From Pollutimonas bauzanensis (GTDB lineage: Bacteria > Pseudomonadota > Gammaproteobacteria > Burkholderiales > Burkholderiaceae_B), in the NCBI RefSeq assembly GCF_900129885.1, contig NZ_FQXE01000001.1, positions 489,086 through 553,085 of the forward strand: DNA of 64,000 bases, written 5' to 3'. The notes under the pieces are model-generated. The model searched no databases and had not been told where the DNA came from. It worked only from the letters and a program-made list of their open reading frames with translations. Positions 56,961 through 64,000 of the stretch are shown here, one piece after another. The position numbers were made by a program, and so were the translations under genes. How positions within the stretch are numbered: position 1 is the first letter of the stretch; each line of letters begins with the position of its first letter.

Positions 56961-57728
56961 ATGAGAAAAATCGACCAGCTGGAAAAAACCGATAGAGACG
57001 TCATCGCCCTGGAGTCGATCTACCCCGACGGGCATGTCGTCGCCACGCATACTCACCGGCGCGTGCAACTGCTGTACGCCGTCGCCGGCATCGTGCGGCT
57101 GGAAACGCAGTCCGGCACATGGGTCGTTCCACCCGGCTTCGCGATCTGGATTCCCGCCGGCATGCCGCATCAGCTGCGCACGATAAAGGTAAAAACGCAC
57201 AGCTTGTATTTCCAGAGCGGCGCATTCATGCGCCCTCCGTCTGAGTGCCAGGTGATCGAAGTGCCGCCCTTGCTGAGGGAATTGATCAGCGCCGCCATAA
57301 AGGTGCCCCTGCTCTACCAGCAAGACTCGCGCGACGAGTCATTGATGAAGATGCTGCTGCAGGAGGCCCGCATCCAGCCTGCCGTTCCCCTGCACCTGCC
57401 CATGCCGCGCGATGCGCAGCTAGCGCAACTCTGCCACGCCTTCTTCGACGCGCCGACGCAGATGTCCACGCCAGCCGAATGGGCCGGGCAATTGCATATC
57501 AGCACGCGGACGTTCTACCGCCGCTTCCTGGCCAATACAGGCATGACCTTCATCGCATGGCGCCAGCAGGCCTGTGTTTTCGTCGCCCTGTCGCGCTTGT
57601 CGCTGGGCGAGAGCATAACCGGCATCGCGCTGGACATGGGGTACGAAAGCCCCTCCTCCTTTTCCACCATGTTCAAGAAATCGATGGGCGCCGCGCCGAG
57701 CCTGTATGCGCGCAAGGCCTCGATCTGA
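56961..57728 (+). CDS. AraC-family regulator with N-terminal cupin
   Basis: 255 residues. An AraC-type cupin (about 10-95; HTHRRVQLLYAVAGIV) is followed by the double HTH (about 145-250; ISTRTFYRRFLANTGMTF and LGESITGIALDMGYESPSSF). A clear -10 TATAAT lies at 56916-56921, about 40 bases upstream of the ATG. It is divergent from the Fsr-like exporter, its probable target. Confidence 0.92.
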   Translation: MRKIDQLEKTDRDVIALESIYPDGHVVATHTHRRVQLLYAVAGIVRLETQSGTWVVPPGFAIWIPAGMPHQLRTIKVKTHSLYFQSGAFMRPPSECQVIEVPPLLRELISAAIKVPLLYQQDSRDESLMKMLLQEARIQPAVPLHLPMPRDAQLAQLCHAFFDAPTQMSTPAEWAGQLHISTRTFYRRFLANTGMTFIAWRQQACVFVALSRLSLGESITGIALDMGYESPSSFSTMFKKSMGAAPSLYARKASI

Positions 57729-57789
57729 GGCCAGGCCCGCGCCAGGGCTAGAACCGGGCGGTTGCCGCTTGACGCCGGCACAGCCGATA

Positions 57790-57809
57790 AATATACTGAT
57801 CGGTCTATA
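57790..57809. promoter_or_regulatory. TetR-type operator candidate
   Basis: AATATACT-GATC-GGTCTATA is an imperfect dyad (5 of 8 arm positions pair) around a central GATC. The GGTCTA half matches half-sites of TetR regulators such as NemR. It lies 59 bases before the tetR ATG. Confidence 0.4.
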
Positions 57810-57868
57810 TAGCATTGGCGTCGGGCTGGCGCTCCGGCGCACCGGCCCCACAGGGAAGCATTTGCATC

Positions 57869-58447
57869 ATGGCCCGCCCCACCGAATCGGCGCCCTCCGC
57901 GCGCGAGCGCATCCTGTCCTGCGCATCCGCCCTTTTCTACCAGAAAGGCATCAATAACGTCGGCATCAACGAAATCATCGCCGGCAGCGACATTGCGCGC
58001 ATGACGCTCTACCATCATTTCAAGTCCAAGGACGACATCGTGAGCGCCGTGCTGCAGCAAAGAATGGAGCAAAGGCAGGCGGGCCTGCTGGCCGCGATGC
58101 GCAGGCCGCGAACCGCCGGCAATAAAATCCTGGCGGCCTTCGATTACCTGGCCAGCATCATCGGCGCCAAGGATTTCCGCGGTTGCGCCTTCATCAACGC
58201 CACGGTCGAACTGGCCAATCCCGCCCATCCCGGCGCGACGCTGGCGGCGCTGCACAAGCGCTGGATGACTCTTCAATTCGAACAGGTGGCCCGCGAGGCG
58301 CATTGGCGCGATCCGGCACTGTTCGGCCTGCAGTGCCAGCTGCTGTGGGATGGCGCCGTCGCCGCGGCCCAGGTCATGCGCAGCGGCCAGCCGGCGCGCG
58401 CGGCGCGCCTTGCCGCCGCGGCATTGATCGCGGCGGCGCAGGCATGA
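57869..58447 (+). CDS. TetR-family transcriptional regulator
   Basis: 192 residues started at MARPTESAPSARERI, with GGGAAG upstream. The HTH (about 12-58) reads ILSCASALFYQKGINNVGIN, then DIARMTLYHHFKSKDD. The C-terminal ligand domain contains a cysteine in FRGCAFINATVEL, seen in TetR proteins that sense electrophiles. It overlaps the downstream MFS gene by 4 bases, so it probably represses an operon of both. Confidence 0.92.
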   Translation: MARPTESAPSARERILSCASALFYQKGINNVGINEIIAGSDIARMTLYHHFKSKDDIVSAVLQQRMEQRQAGLLAAMRRPRTAGNKILAAFDYLASIIGAKDFRGCAFINATVELANPAHPGATLAALHKRWMTLQFEQVAREAHWRDPALFGLQCQLLWDGAVAAAQVMRSGQPARAARLAAAALIAAAQA

Positions 58448-59613
58448 AGGCCGCCCTCGCGCCCTGGGCGCTATCGGGCGGGGCGGCCGTCTCGGTGGGC
58501 TTTGCCCGCTTTGGCTATGCGCTCATCCTGCCGGCCATGAAAACCGATCTGCATTTGAATTACGCCCAGGCGGGCTGGCTGAATACCGCCAATTCCCTGG
58601 GCTACCTGCTGGGCGCCGTACTGGCTATCTATTTTGTCGCCAGGCTGGGCAATCGGGCGCTATTTGTCTGGGGCATAGCCCTGACCACGCTGTCCTTGCT
58701 GGCCAACGGCATGACGCATGATTTCCAGTGGCTGACCCTGTTCCGCTTCCTGGCGGGCCTGGGCGCCGCGGGGACGTTTATTTGCGGCGGCGTGCTGTCC
58801 GGCGTGCTGGGCGCGCGCGCCATCGTGATTTTCTTTAGCGGCGGCGGCATCGGCATGCTGCTGAGCGGCGCCGCGCTGCCATGGCTGTTCAGCCTCACCG
58901 GGGCCGCGGCGTGGCCAGTGGCGTGGCTGGCGATCGGCGCCATCTGCGTTCCCCTGGCCATCGCCGCCGCGCTTGCCGCGCGCGCCATTGCCGAGCCGTC
59001 CGTCCCGGGCACGCAGGCAAGCTGGCCATGGCGGCATTGCGCAGCCGAATTCATCGCGTATTTCTTTTTTGGCCTGGGCTACATCGCCTACATGACCTTC
59101 ATGATCGCCTGGGTGAACCGCCATATCGGCGAATCGGCGCATCTGGCGGCCGCCACCAGCGTCATGTGGATCATCCTGGGAGCCATGACGCTGGCGGCGC
59201 CGCTGCTTTGGCGGCGCCTGTTCAGCGGGCGCCGCGACGGCCGCCCCATGGGCCTGGCCCTGCTCGTGCTGGCGCTGGGCGCCGCGCTGCCCTTGCTGCT
59301 TCCCAACCTGGCCGGCATCTGGCTTTCCGCCATGCTGGTCGGCGGCAGCGTATTCATGGTGCCTTCGGCCGTCACCGGCTTCGTCAAGGCCAATTTGCCC
59401 GCGCCGGCCTGGGGCGGCGCCCTGGCGGTGGCAACCAGCCTGTTCGCCATCGGCCAAACCATCGGGCCGGTGGCCTGCGGCTGGATCAGCGACCTGACCG
59501 GCTCGCTGTCGAGCGGGCTGGCCGCCTCGGCCGCGGTGTTGTTTCTGGCCGCGCTGCTGGCCTTGCAGCAGGAATCACTGCGGCACAAGGCCGCGCAGCC
59601 AGTCGCGCCTTGA
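58444..59613 (+). CDS. MFS transporter, YbfB/YjiJ-like
   Basis: 389 residues, 12 helices. SVGFARFGYALILPAMKTDL and NYAQAGWLNTANSLGYLLGA are characteristic of the YbfB/YjiJ family. The ATG overlaps the tetR stop (ATGA), giving translational coupling. The substrate is unknown; an efflux role under TetR control is likely. Confidence 0.9.
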   Translation: MKAALAPWALSGGAAVSVGFARFGYALILPAMKTDLHLNYAQAGWLNTANSLGYLLGAVLAIYFVARLGNRALFVWGIALTTLSLLANGMTHDFQWLTLFRFLAGLGAAGTFICGGVLSGVLGARAIVIFFSGGGIGMLLSGAALPWLFSLTGAAAWPVAWLAIGAICVPLAIAAALAARAIAEPSVPGTQASWPWRHCAAEFIAYFFFGLGYIAYMTFMIAWVNRHIGESAHLAAATSVMWIILGAMTLAAPLLWRRLFSGRRDGRPMGLALLVLALGAALPLLLPNLAGIWLSAMLVGGSVFMVPSAVTGFVKANLPAPAWGGALAVATSLFAIGQTIGPVACGWISDLTGSLSSGLAASAAVLFLAALLALQQESLRHKAAQPVAP

Positions 59614-59765
59614 AATGCATATCGCCCTCGTGCCCGCCGGCGACCGCGCGCCGCCGCATGGGCGCGGCCAGACCACCCCTAAGTCGAATAACGAGAATAT
59701 AAAAATGTATTTTGATCGATGGGGAAAGCCAGTTAAATTGGGTTCTTTGCTTCAGCAAAGCGTTT

Positions 59766-60116
59766 ATGCCCTCGTTTTTTCTTGATTATGTCCAGATTCC
59801 CTTCCTGAGAGACCATGCCGAAGACGTGCGGGCTTTCTACCGGAAGGTCATAGGCCTGTGCGAGATAAACACGGATCACGACCACAAGATCAGGTTCTCC
59901 CTGGGCAATGCCAATATTGCGCTGACGCCGGTCGACAGCGTCGAGGACACGGTCAGGGCGGACTATCTGGCGATCAAGACCCAGTCTTTTGACGCCATCT
60001 TCGAGCGCCTGACCGCCGCGGGTTACTTTCCGGTCTGCGCCCGGCGCTCGGCCACGGAACGAGTCATGTACATCAAGGATCCCAGCGGCAACCAGCTGGC
60101 CCTGCTGGACGCCTGA
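59766..60116 (+). CDS. VOC-family (glyoxalase/dioxygenase-like) protein
   Basis: 116 residues started at MPSFFLDYVQIPFLRD. A longer open frame from a TTG at 59712 adds residues without family character. It has the paired beta-alpha-beta-beta-beta units of the VOC fold, ending YIKDPSGNQLALLDA with the conserved DPxGN turn. It lies 5 bases before a CysB-like regulator and is probably cotranscribed. The substrate is unknown. Confidence 0.82.
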   Translation: MPSFFLDYVQIPFLRDHAEDVRAFYRKVIGLCEINTDHDHKIRFSLGNANIALTPVDSVEDTVRADYLAIKTQSFDAIFERLTAAGYFPVCARRSATERVMYIKDPSGNQLALLDA

Positions 60117-60121
60117 GCCGC

Positions 60122-61057
60122 ATGAATTTCCAGCAACTGAAAGCCCTGCGCGAAGCCGTACGCTGCAATTTCAACCTGACCGAGGTGTCTGAAAGCCTGC
60201 ATACCTCGCAACCTGGCGTCAGCAGGCAGATACGCGAGCTGGAAGACGAACTCGGCGTGGAAATATTCGTGCGCTCGGGCAAGCGCCTGACCGGCCTGAC
60301 GCCGCCAGGGGAAGCCATCCTGCCCCTGGCCGAAAAAATCCTCCAGTACGCCGACAACATCCGTTATGCGGGCGCCGAGTTCGTCGACAGCAAGAAGGGC
60401 GAGCTCACCATCGCGGCCACGCACTCGCAGGCGCGCTATGCCTTGCCGCAAGTCATCAAGGAATTCCGCAAGCAATACCCCTCTGTCAGCCTGAACCTGC
60501 ACCAGGGCTCTCCCCGCCAGGTCGCCGATATGCTGCTGCAAGGCGAGGCCGACCTGGGCGTGGCGACCGAAGTGCTGGCCAATTGCGCCGGCCTGGTGAA
60601 CCTGCCCTGCTACCGCTGGAGCCACGCCGTCATCGTTCCTGCGCATCACCCCCTGGCCGCGCAACAGGCGCCGCTGAGCCTGGAGGACCTGGCCAGGCAC
60701 CCTATCATCACGTATGGCCAGGGCTATACCGGCCGTTCGCATATCGACGAAGCCTTCGCCCGCGCCGGCATCAAGCCCGACATCATCATGACCGCCATGG
60801 ATGCGGACGTCATCAAGACCTATGTCGAACTGGAGATGGGGGTGGGCATAGTGGCGTCTATCGCCTGGGACGGCGAACGCGACACCCGCCTGCATGGCAT
60901 CGACGCCCGCCATCTGTTCGAGGTGAATCTGACCAGGCTGGCCATGCGCAGGGGAGCCTGGCTGCGCGGCTATGCCTACCACCTGATCGAAATGTTCGTG
61001 CCGACCCTGACGCGGGATGTCGTCGAAGCCGCCATGGGGAGCCGGGACGAGGACTAG
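60122..61057 (+). CDS. CysB/Cbl-type LysR regulator of sulfur metabolism
   Basis: 311 residues. The HTH (MNFQQLKALREAVRCNFNLT, SLHTSQPGVSRQIRELEDEL) and VRSGKRLTGLT are characteristic of the CysB/Cbl branch. The effector domain includes THSQARYALPQVIKEFRKQYP. It is expected to activate sulfur assimilation genes with O-acetylserine or sulfate as signal. The multi-rhodanese gene directly downstream is a likely target or partner. Confidence 0.93.
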   Translation: MNFQQLKALREAVRCNFNLTEVSESLHTSQPGVSRQIRELEDELGVEIFVRSGKRLTGLTPPGEAILPLAEKILQYADNIRYAGAEFVDSKKGELTIAATHSQARYALPQVIKEFRKQYPSVSLNLHQGSPRQVADMLLQGEADLGVATEVLANCAGLVNLPCYRWSHAVIVPAHHPLAAQQAPLSLEDLARHPIITYGQGYTGRSHIDEAFARAGIKPDIIMTAMDADVIKTYVELEMGVGIVASIAWDGERDTRLHGIDARHLFEVNLTRLAMRRGAWLRGYAYHLIEMFVPTLTRDVVEAAMGSRDED

Positions 61058-61169
61058 CGCCACCTGCCCGCGGCGCAAAACGCATATCGATAGAAGAAAA
61101 TCTGCGTTGATGCGCCGCCGCCCACACCGTAGCCTCAAGCTTTATCGACTTGATGACTTGAAGACCACA

Positions 61170-62789
61170 ATGAGCCCTTCCCTCGCAAGCCCAACCTCCG
61201 CCGCTGAATACCTGACGCCATCCGGCCTGCGCGCCGCCCTGCGCGACGGGCAGGAAATCGCCGTGCTGGACGTGCGGGAAGCCGGCCGCATCGCCCGGCG
61301 CGGCATTCTGTATGGCGTGCCCGCCCCGCTGTGGCGGCTGGAAATTCTCGTGGACCGTCTTGTGCCGCGCCGCGATACACGCATCGTGCTGATCGACGAC
61401 GACGAATCCCTGGCGCAGCCCGCCGCGGCCAAGCTGACCCGCCTCGGATGGAGCAATATCGCCGTCCTGGCCGGCGGGATCGACGCCTGGCAGGCCGCCG
61501 GCCTGGAAATCTTCACCGGCACCAACATACCCGGCAAAGCCTTCGGCGAAGTCATCGAACATCAAAAACATACGCCGTGGATAGACGCGGACGAACTGCA
61601 GGCCCGCATCGAGCGCGGCGACAATCTGGTCGTCGTCGACAGCCGCACACCCGAGGAATTCCGGAATTTCAGCCTGCCTTTCGCCCATAGCCTGCCGGGC
61701 GCGGAATTGGTCTATCGCATCGGCAATATCGCTCCCGATCCGGAAACGCTGGTCGTGGTCAATTGCGCGGGGCGCACCCGCAGCATAGTCGGCGCCCAGA
61801 CCCTGATCGATGCCGGTATCCCGAACCCCGTCGTATCGCTCAAGAACGGCACCATGGCATGGCTGTTGTCAGGCCGCGAATTGGCCTACGGGCGCCCCGC
61901 GGCGCTTGCCGAGCCCGGCGGGCCGGCGCTGCTGGCCGCCCGCGGGCAGGCCGGCCGCGTGGCGCGCAAAGCCGGCGTCCGCCATATCAGCGACGAGGAG
62001 CTGCGGCGATTCGAAGCGGAACAGGAACAGACCACGCTGTATCGATTCGATATCCGCAGCCGCGAGGAATACCTGGCCGGGCACCTGCCGGGCTGGCGCT
62101 GGGCGCCGGGCGGGCAACTGGTGCAAGCCACGGACGAATACCTGGCGACGCGCCGCGCCCGCGTCGTCCTGGCCGACTGGGATGGCGTGCGCGCGCTGAC
62201 GACCGCAGCATGGCTGGCGCAATTGGGCGCTGTGGAGGTTTTCCTGTATCAGCCCAGCCAGCCGTCCGTGCTGGAGACCGGCGCCGAGCCCATACGCACG
62301 CATCGCTACCGCCCGCCGGCGCCGCAAATTTCCGCCCAGGCGGCGCTGGCGCTGGCCCGGACCGGAAAAGCCGTGCTGTTCGACATCGAATACCGCGCCG
62401 CCTATGAACGGCGGCATGCCCAGGGCGCGCGTTTCTCCACTCCGGAGCGCTTGCCCGAATTCCTGCCCGAAAATCGCGACACCACCATCGTGCTGTTCAG
62501 CGCGGATGGCGTGCTGGCGCAGGCCGTCGCCGCCGAACTGGGCTGGCAGACCGGCCGCGACGCCAGGGCGGCGACCGGCGGCACCCATGCCTGGGCGGCT
62601 GCGGGGCTGCCCACCGGCAGCGGCGCCGACGGCGTGCTGACGGGCGACGACGACCGCAATATCAGCCCCTACAACTACGCCGACCAGCAAGCGCGCGATC
62701 AGGGCTTCCTGGATTATCTGGACTGGGAACTGGGCCTGGTGGCGCAACTGGACCGCGAGGGAAGCCCGGATATAAGGCTGATAGCCTGA
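61170..62789 (+). CDS. Four-domain rhodanese (sulfurtransferase), one catalytic cysteine
   Basis: 539 residues started at MSPSLASPTSAAEYL. Four tandem rhodanese-like domains can be traced: about 10-120, 130-250, 265-400 and 415-520. Only the second has the active-site loop with cysteine (Cys199 in VVNCAGRTRS). The equivalent loops of the others read LIDDDESL, LADWDGVR and LFSADGVL and are inactive. It presumably transfers sulfane sulfur in the cytoplasm. It is 112 bases after the CysB-like gene. Confidence 0.88.
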   Translation: MSPSLASPTSAAEYLTPSGLRAALRDGQEIAVLDVREAGRIARRGILYGVPAPLWRLEILVDRLVPRRDTRIVLIDDDESLAQPAAAKLTRLGWSNIAVLAGGIDAWQAAGLEIFTGTNIPGKAFGEVIEHQKHTPWIDADELQARIERGDNLVVVDSRTPEEFRNFSLPFAHSLPGAELVYRIGNIAPDPETLVVVNCAGRTRSIVGAQTLIDAGIPNPVVSLKNGTMAWLLSGRELAYGRPAALAEPGGPALLAARGQAGRVARKAGVRHISDEELRRFEAEQEQTTLYRFDIRSREEYLAGHLPGWRWAPGGQLVQATDEYLATRRARVVLADWDGVRALTTAAWLAQLGAVEVFLYQPSQPSVLETGAEPIRTHRYRPPAPQISAQAALALARTGKAVLFDIEYRAAYERRHAQGARFSTPERLPEFLPENRDTTIVLFSADGVLAQAVAAELGWQTGRDARAATGGTHAWAAAGLPTGSGADGVLTGDDDRNISPYNYADQQARDQGFLDYLDWELGLVAQLDREGSPDIRLIA

Positions 62790-62814
62790 TCGCACAGGCC
62801 GGGGTTTTTTCGGG

Positions 62815-64000
62815 TCATTCCGCGAGCGCCACGGCCCGGCGGTTCCGGATGCCGGGCAGGATGGCAACAATGACAAGCGCGAGGGCCAGCGCCAGCAATG
62901 CCAACGACAGCGAGCGGGTGAAAAACACGCTGAAATCGCCCCCCGACACCATCAGCGTCCGGCGGAAGCTGGCTTCCAGCATGGGGCCGAGCACAAAACC
63001 CAGCAACAACGGCACCGGCGACAGCGCCAGCTTGACCAGGCCATAGCCGAATACCCCGAACGCGGCCAGCAGATAGACGTCGAATATCGAGCCGCGCACC
63101 GAAAATGCGCCCACCGAGCAGAAAACCAGGATAGCCGGAAACAGAAAACGGTAGGGGACGCTCAACAGCTTGACCCAGACGCCCACCAGCGGCAGATTCA
63201 ATACCAGCAGCATCAAGTTTCCGATCCACATCGAAGCGATCAGGCCCCAGAAGATCTCCGGATGGCTGGAGATGACTTGCGGACCGGGCTGGATATTGTG
63301 AATGACCATCGCTCCCAGCATCAGCGCCATCGTCGGACTGCCTGGAATGCCCAGGGTCAGCAAGGAGACGAAATTGGTCTGGGCCGCCGCGTTATTGGCC
63401 GACTCCGGTCCCGCCACGCCTTCTATCGCGCCGGAGCCCATTTCATGCGCATGCCGGGAAAATTTCTTCTCCAGGGTGTAAGCGGCGAACGAGGCGATGG
63501 TGACCCCCGCGCCGGGCAGCACGCCGAGCAGCGAGCCGATCGCGGTGCCCCGGGCGATGGCGGGCGCCATGCGCCGCAACTCGATGCGGCTGGGCCATAA
63601 GCCCGATACTTTCGCCAGCGCCACCGGGCTCTGCGAAGCTTTCCGTGTTTCAAGATTGGCGGCGATTTCGGCGATGCCGAACACCCCCATGGCCAGGGCC
63701 GTCATTTCTATCCCGTCCATCAAGTCCGCCGCCCCGGCGGCGAAGCGGACCGCTCCGGAATTGATGTCGGTGCCGACCAGGCTCAACAGCAGTCCGATCA
63801 CCATGAGGCCCAGCGACTTGTCGATGGAGTCGGGCGACAGGGCGATGGAACCCACCAGGCCCAGCAGCATCAGGGAAAAATATTCCGCGGGGCCGAAGCG
63901 GAACGCGACCTCCGTCAGGGGTATGGCCAGCCCCGCCAGCAAGAGTATGCCCACGCTGCCCGCGACGAATGAGCCTATCGCCGCGGCAGCCAATGCGGCG
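62815..64000 (-). CDS. TctA-family transporter large permease, 5' end cut by window edge
   Basis: About 395 residues of a ~500-residue permease; the frame is open to the right edge. Landmarks are ALAAAAIGSFVAGSVGILLL, GSLLGVLPGAGVTIASF and LTLGIPGSPTMALMLGAMVI. It is a second TctA, divergent in sequence from the one at 45969 and unlinked to any TctB or TctC in the window. Its N-terminus and possible TctB/C partners lie beyond 64000. It is convergent with the rhodanese gene. Confidence 0.92.
   Translation of the reverse strand, partial: AALAAAAIGSFVAGSVGILLLAGLAIPLTEVAFRFGPAEYFSLMLLGLVGSIALSPDSIDKSLGLMVIGLLLSLVGTDINSGAVRFAAGAADLMDGIEMTALAMGVFGIAEIAANLETRKASQSPVALAKVSGLWPSRIELRRMAPAIARGTAIGSLLGVLPGAGVTIASFAAYTLEKKFSRHAHEMGSGAIEGVAGPESANNAAAQTNFVSLLTLGIPGSPTMALMLGAMVIHNIQPGPQVISSHPEIFWGLIASMWIGNLMLLVLNLPLVGVWVKLLSVPYRFLFPAILVFCSVGAFSVRGSIFDVYLLAAFGVFGYGLVKLALSPVPLLLGFVLGPMLEASFRRTLMVSGGDFSVFFTRSLSLALLALALALVIVAILPGIRNRRAVALAE

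Overview
The window is a GC-rich betaproteobacterial chromosome segment, best matched to the family Alcaligenaceae (Bordetella / Achromobacter / Pusillimonas relatives). Three things point there: the gyrA-serC-pheA block, the neighbouring ompA-ubiG-gph block, and a tmRNA whose proteolysis tag reads ANDERFALAA. No insertion sequence, prophage, CRISPR array or tRNA gene was recognised. The family assignment is inference from gene order and sequence style, not from a database search.

Layout. 1-7760 is conserved core: pheA (cut by the left edge), serC and gyrA on the minus strand, then ompA, ubiG, gph and ssrA on the plus strand. 7814-12751 is accessory: a beta-carbonic anhydrase, a small secreted polar protein, a large PAS hybrid histidine kinase, a lipoprotein and a small membrane protein. 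12865-21990 is a denitrification island: a copper nitrite reductase with an extra N-terminal cupredoxin domain, an OPT-family transporter, and a norCBQD cluster. That cluster is preceded by a 41-residue membrane ORF, and its NorC carries a second haem c domain. 22022-25906 holds a LysR/azoreductase pair, dbpA and ribA. 26108-30918 is a branched-chain-amino-acid-type ABC transporter with a fused permease-ATPase. 31405-34610 is a run of small unknown proteins, including two tandem paralogues, followed by a cytochrome b561 and an esterase. 34651-40211 holds the B12-dependent ribonucleotide reductase and a CioAB-type bd oxidase with its small subunit. 40332-51036 is one long minus-strand catabolic cluster for a sugar acid. 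51332-64000 is a mixed set of regulators, MFS exporters, a ThDP enzyme, an SSB-like protein, a four-domain rhodanese, and a TctA permease cut by the right edge.

How the genes work together. Nitrite is reduced to NO by NirK, and NO to N2O by NorCB, matured by NorQ and NorD. NrdJ (oxygen-indifferent) and the CioAB-type oxidase fit a bacterium that moves between oxic, microoxic and denitrifying conditions. In the 40-51 kb cluster an IlvD/Edd dehydratase, an SDR dehydrogenase and a FAH-type hydrolase make a complete non-phosphorylative route (sugar acid to 2-keto-3-deoxy acid, to 2,4-diketo acid, to pyruvate plus a hydroxy acid). Both a TRAP and a TctCBA tripartite transporter are interleaved with it. 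A divergent IclR regulator and two nearly identical 16-bp palindromes, one on each side of the divergent promoter region, suggest its control.

The points most worth a second look are the diheme NorC with its 41-residue partner ORF, the tandem paralogues at 31.4-32.2 kb, the 15-bp repeat array that builds an acidic GyrA tail, the IclR operator pair, and a 30-bp palindrome upstream of the ABC transporter.
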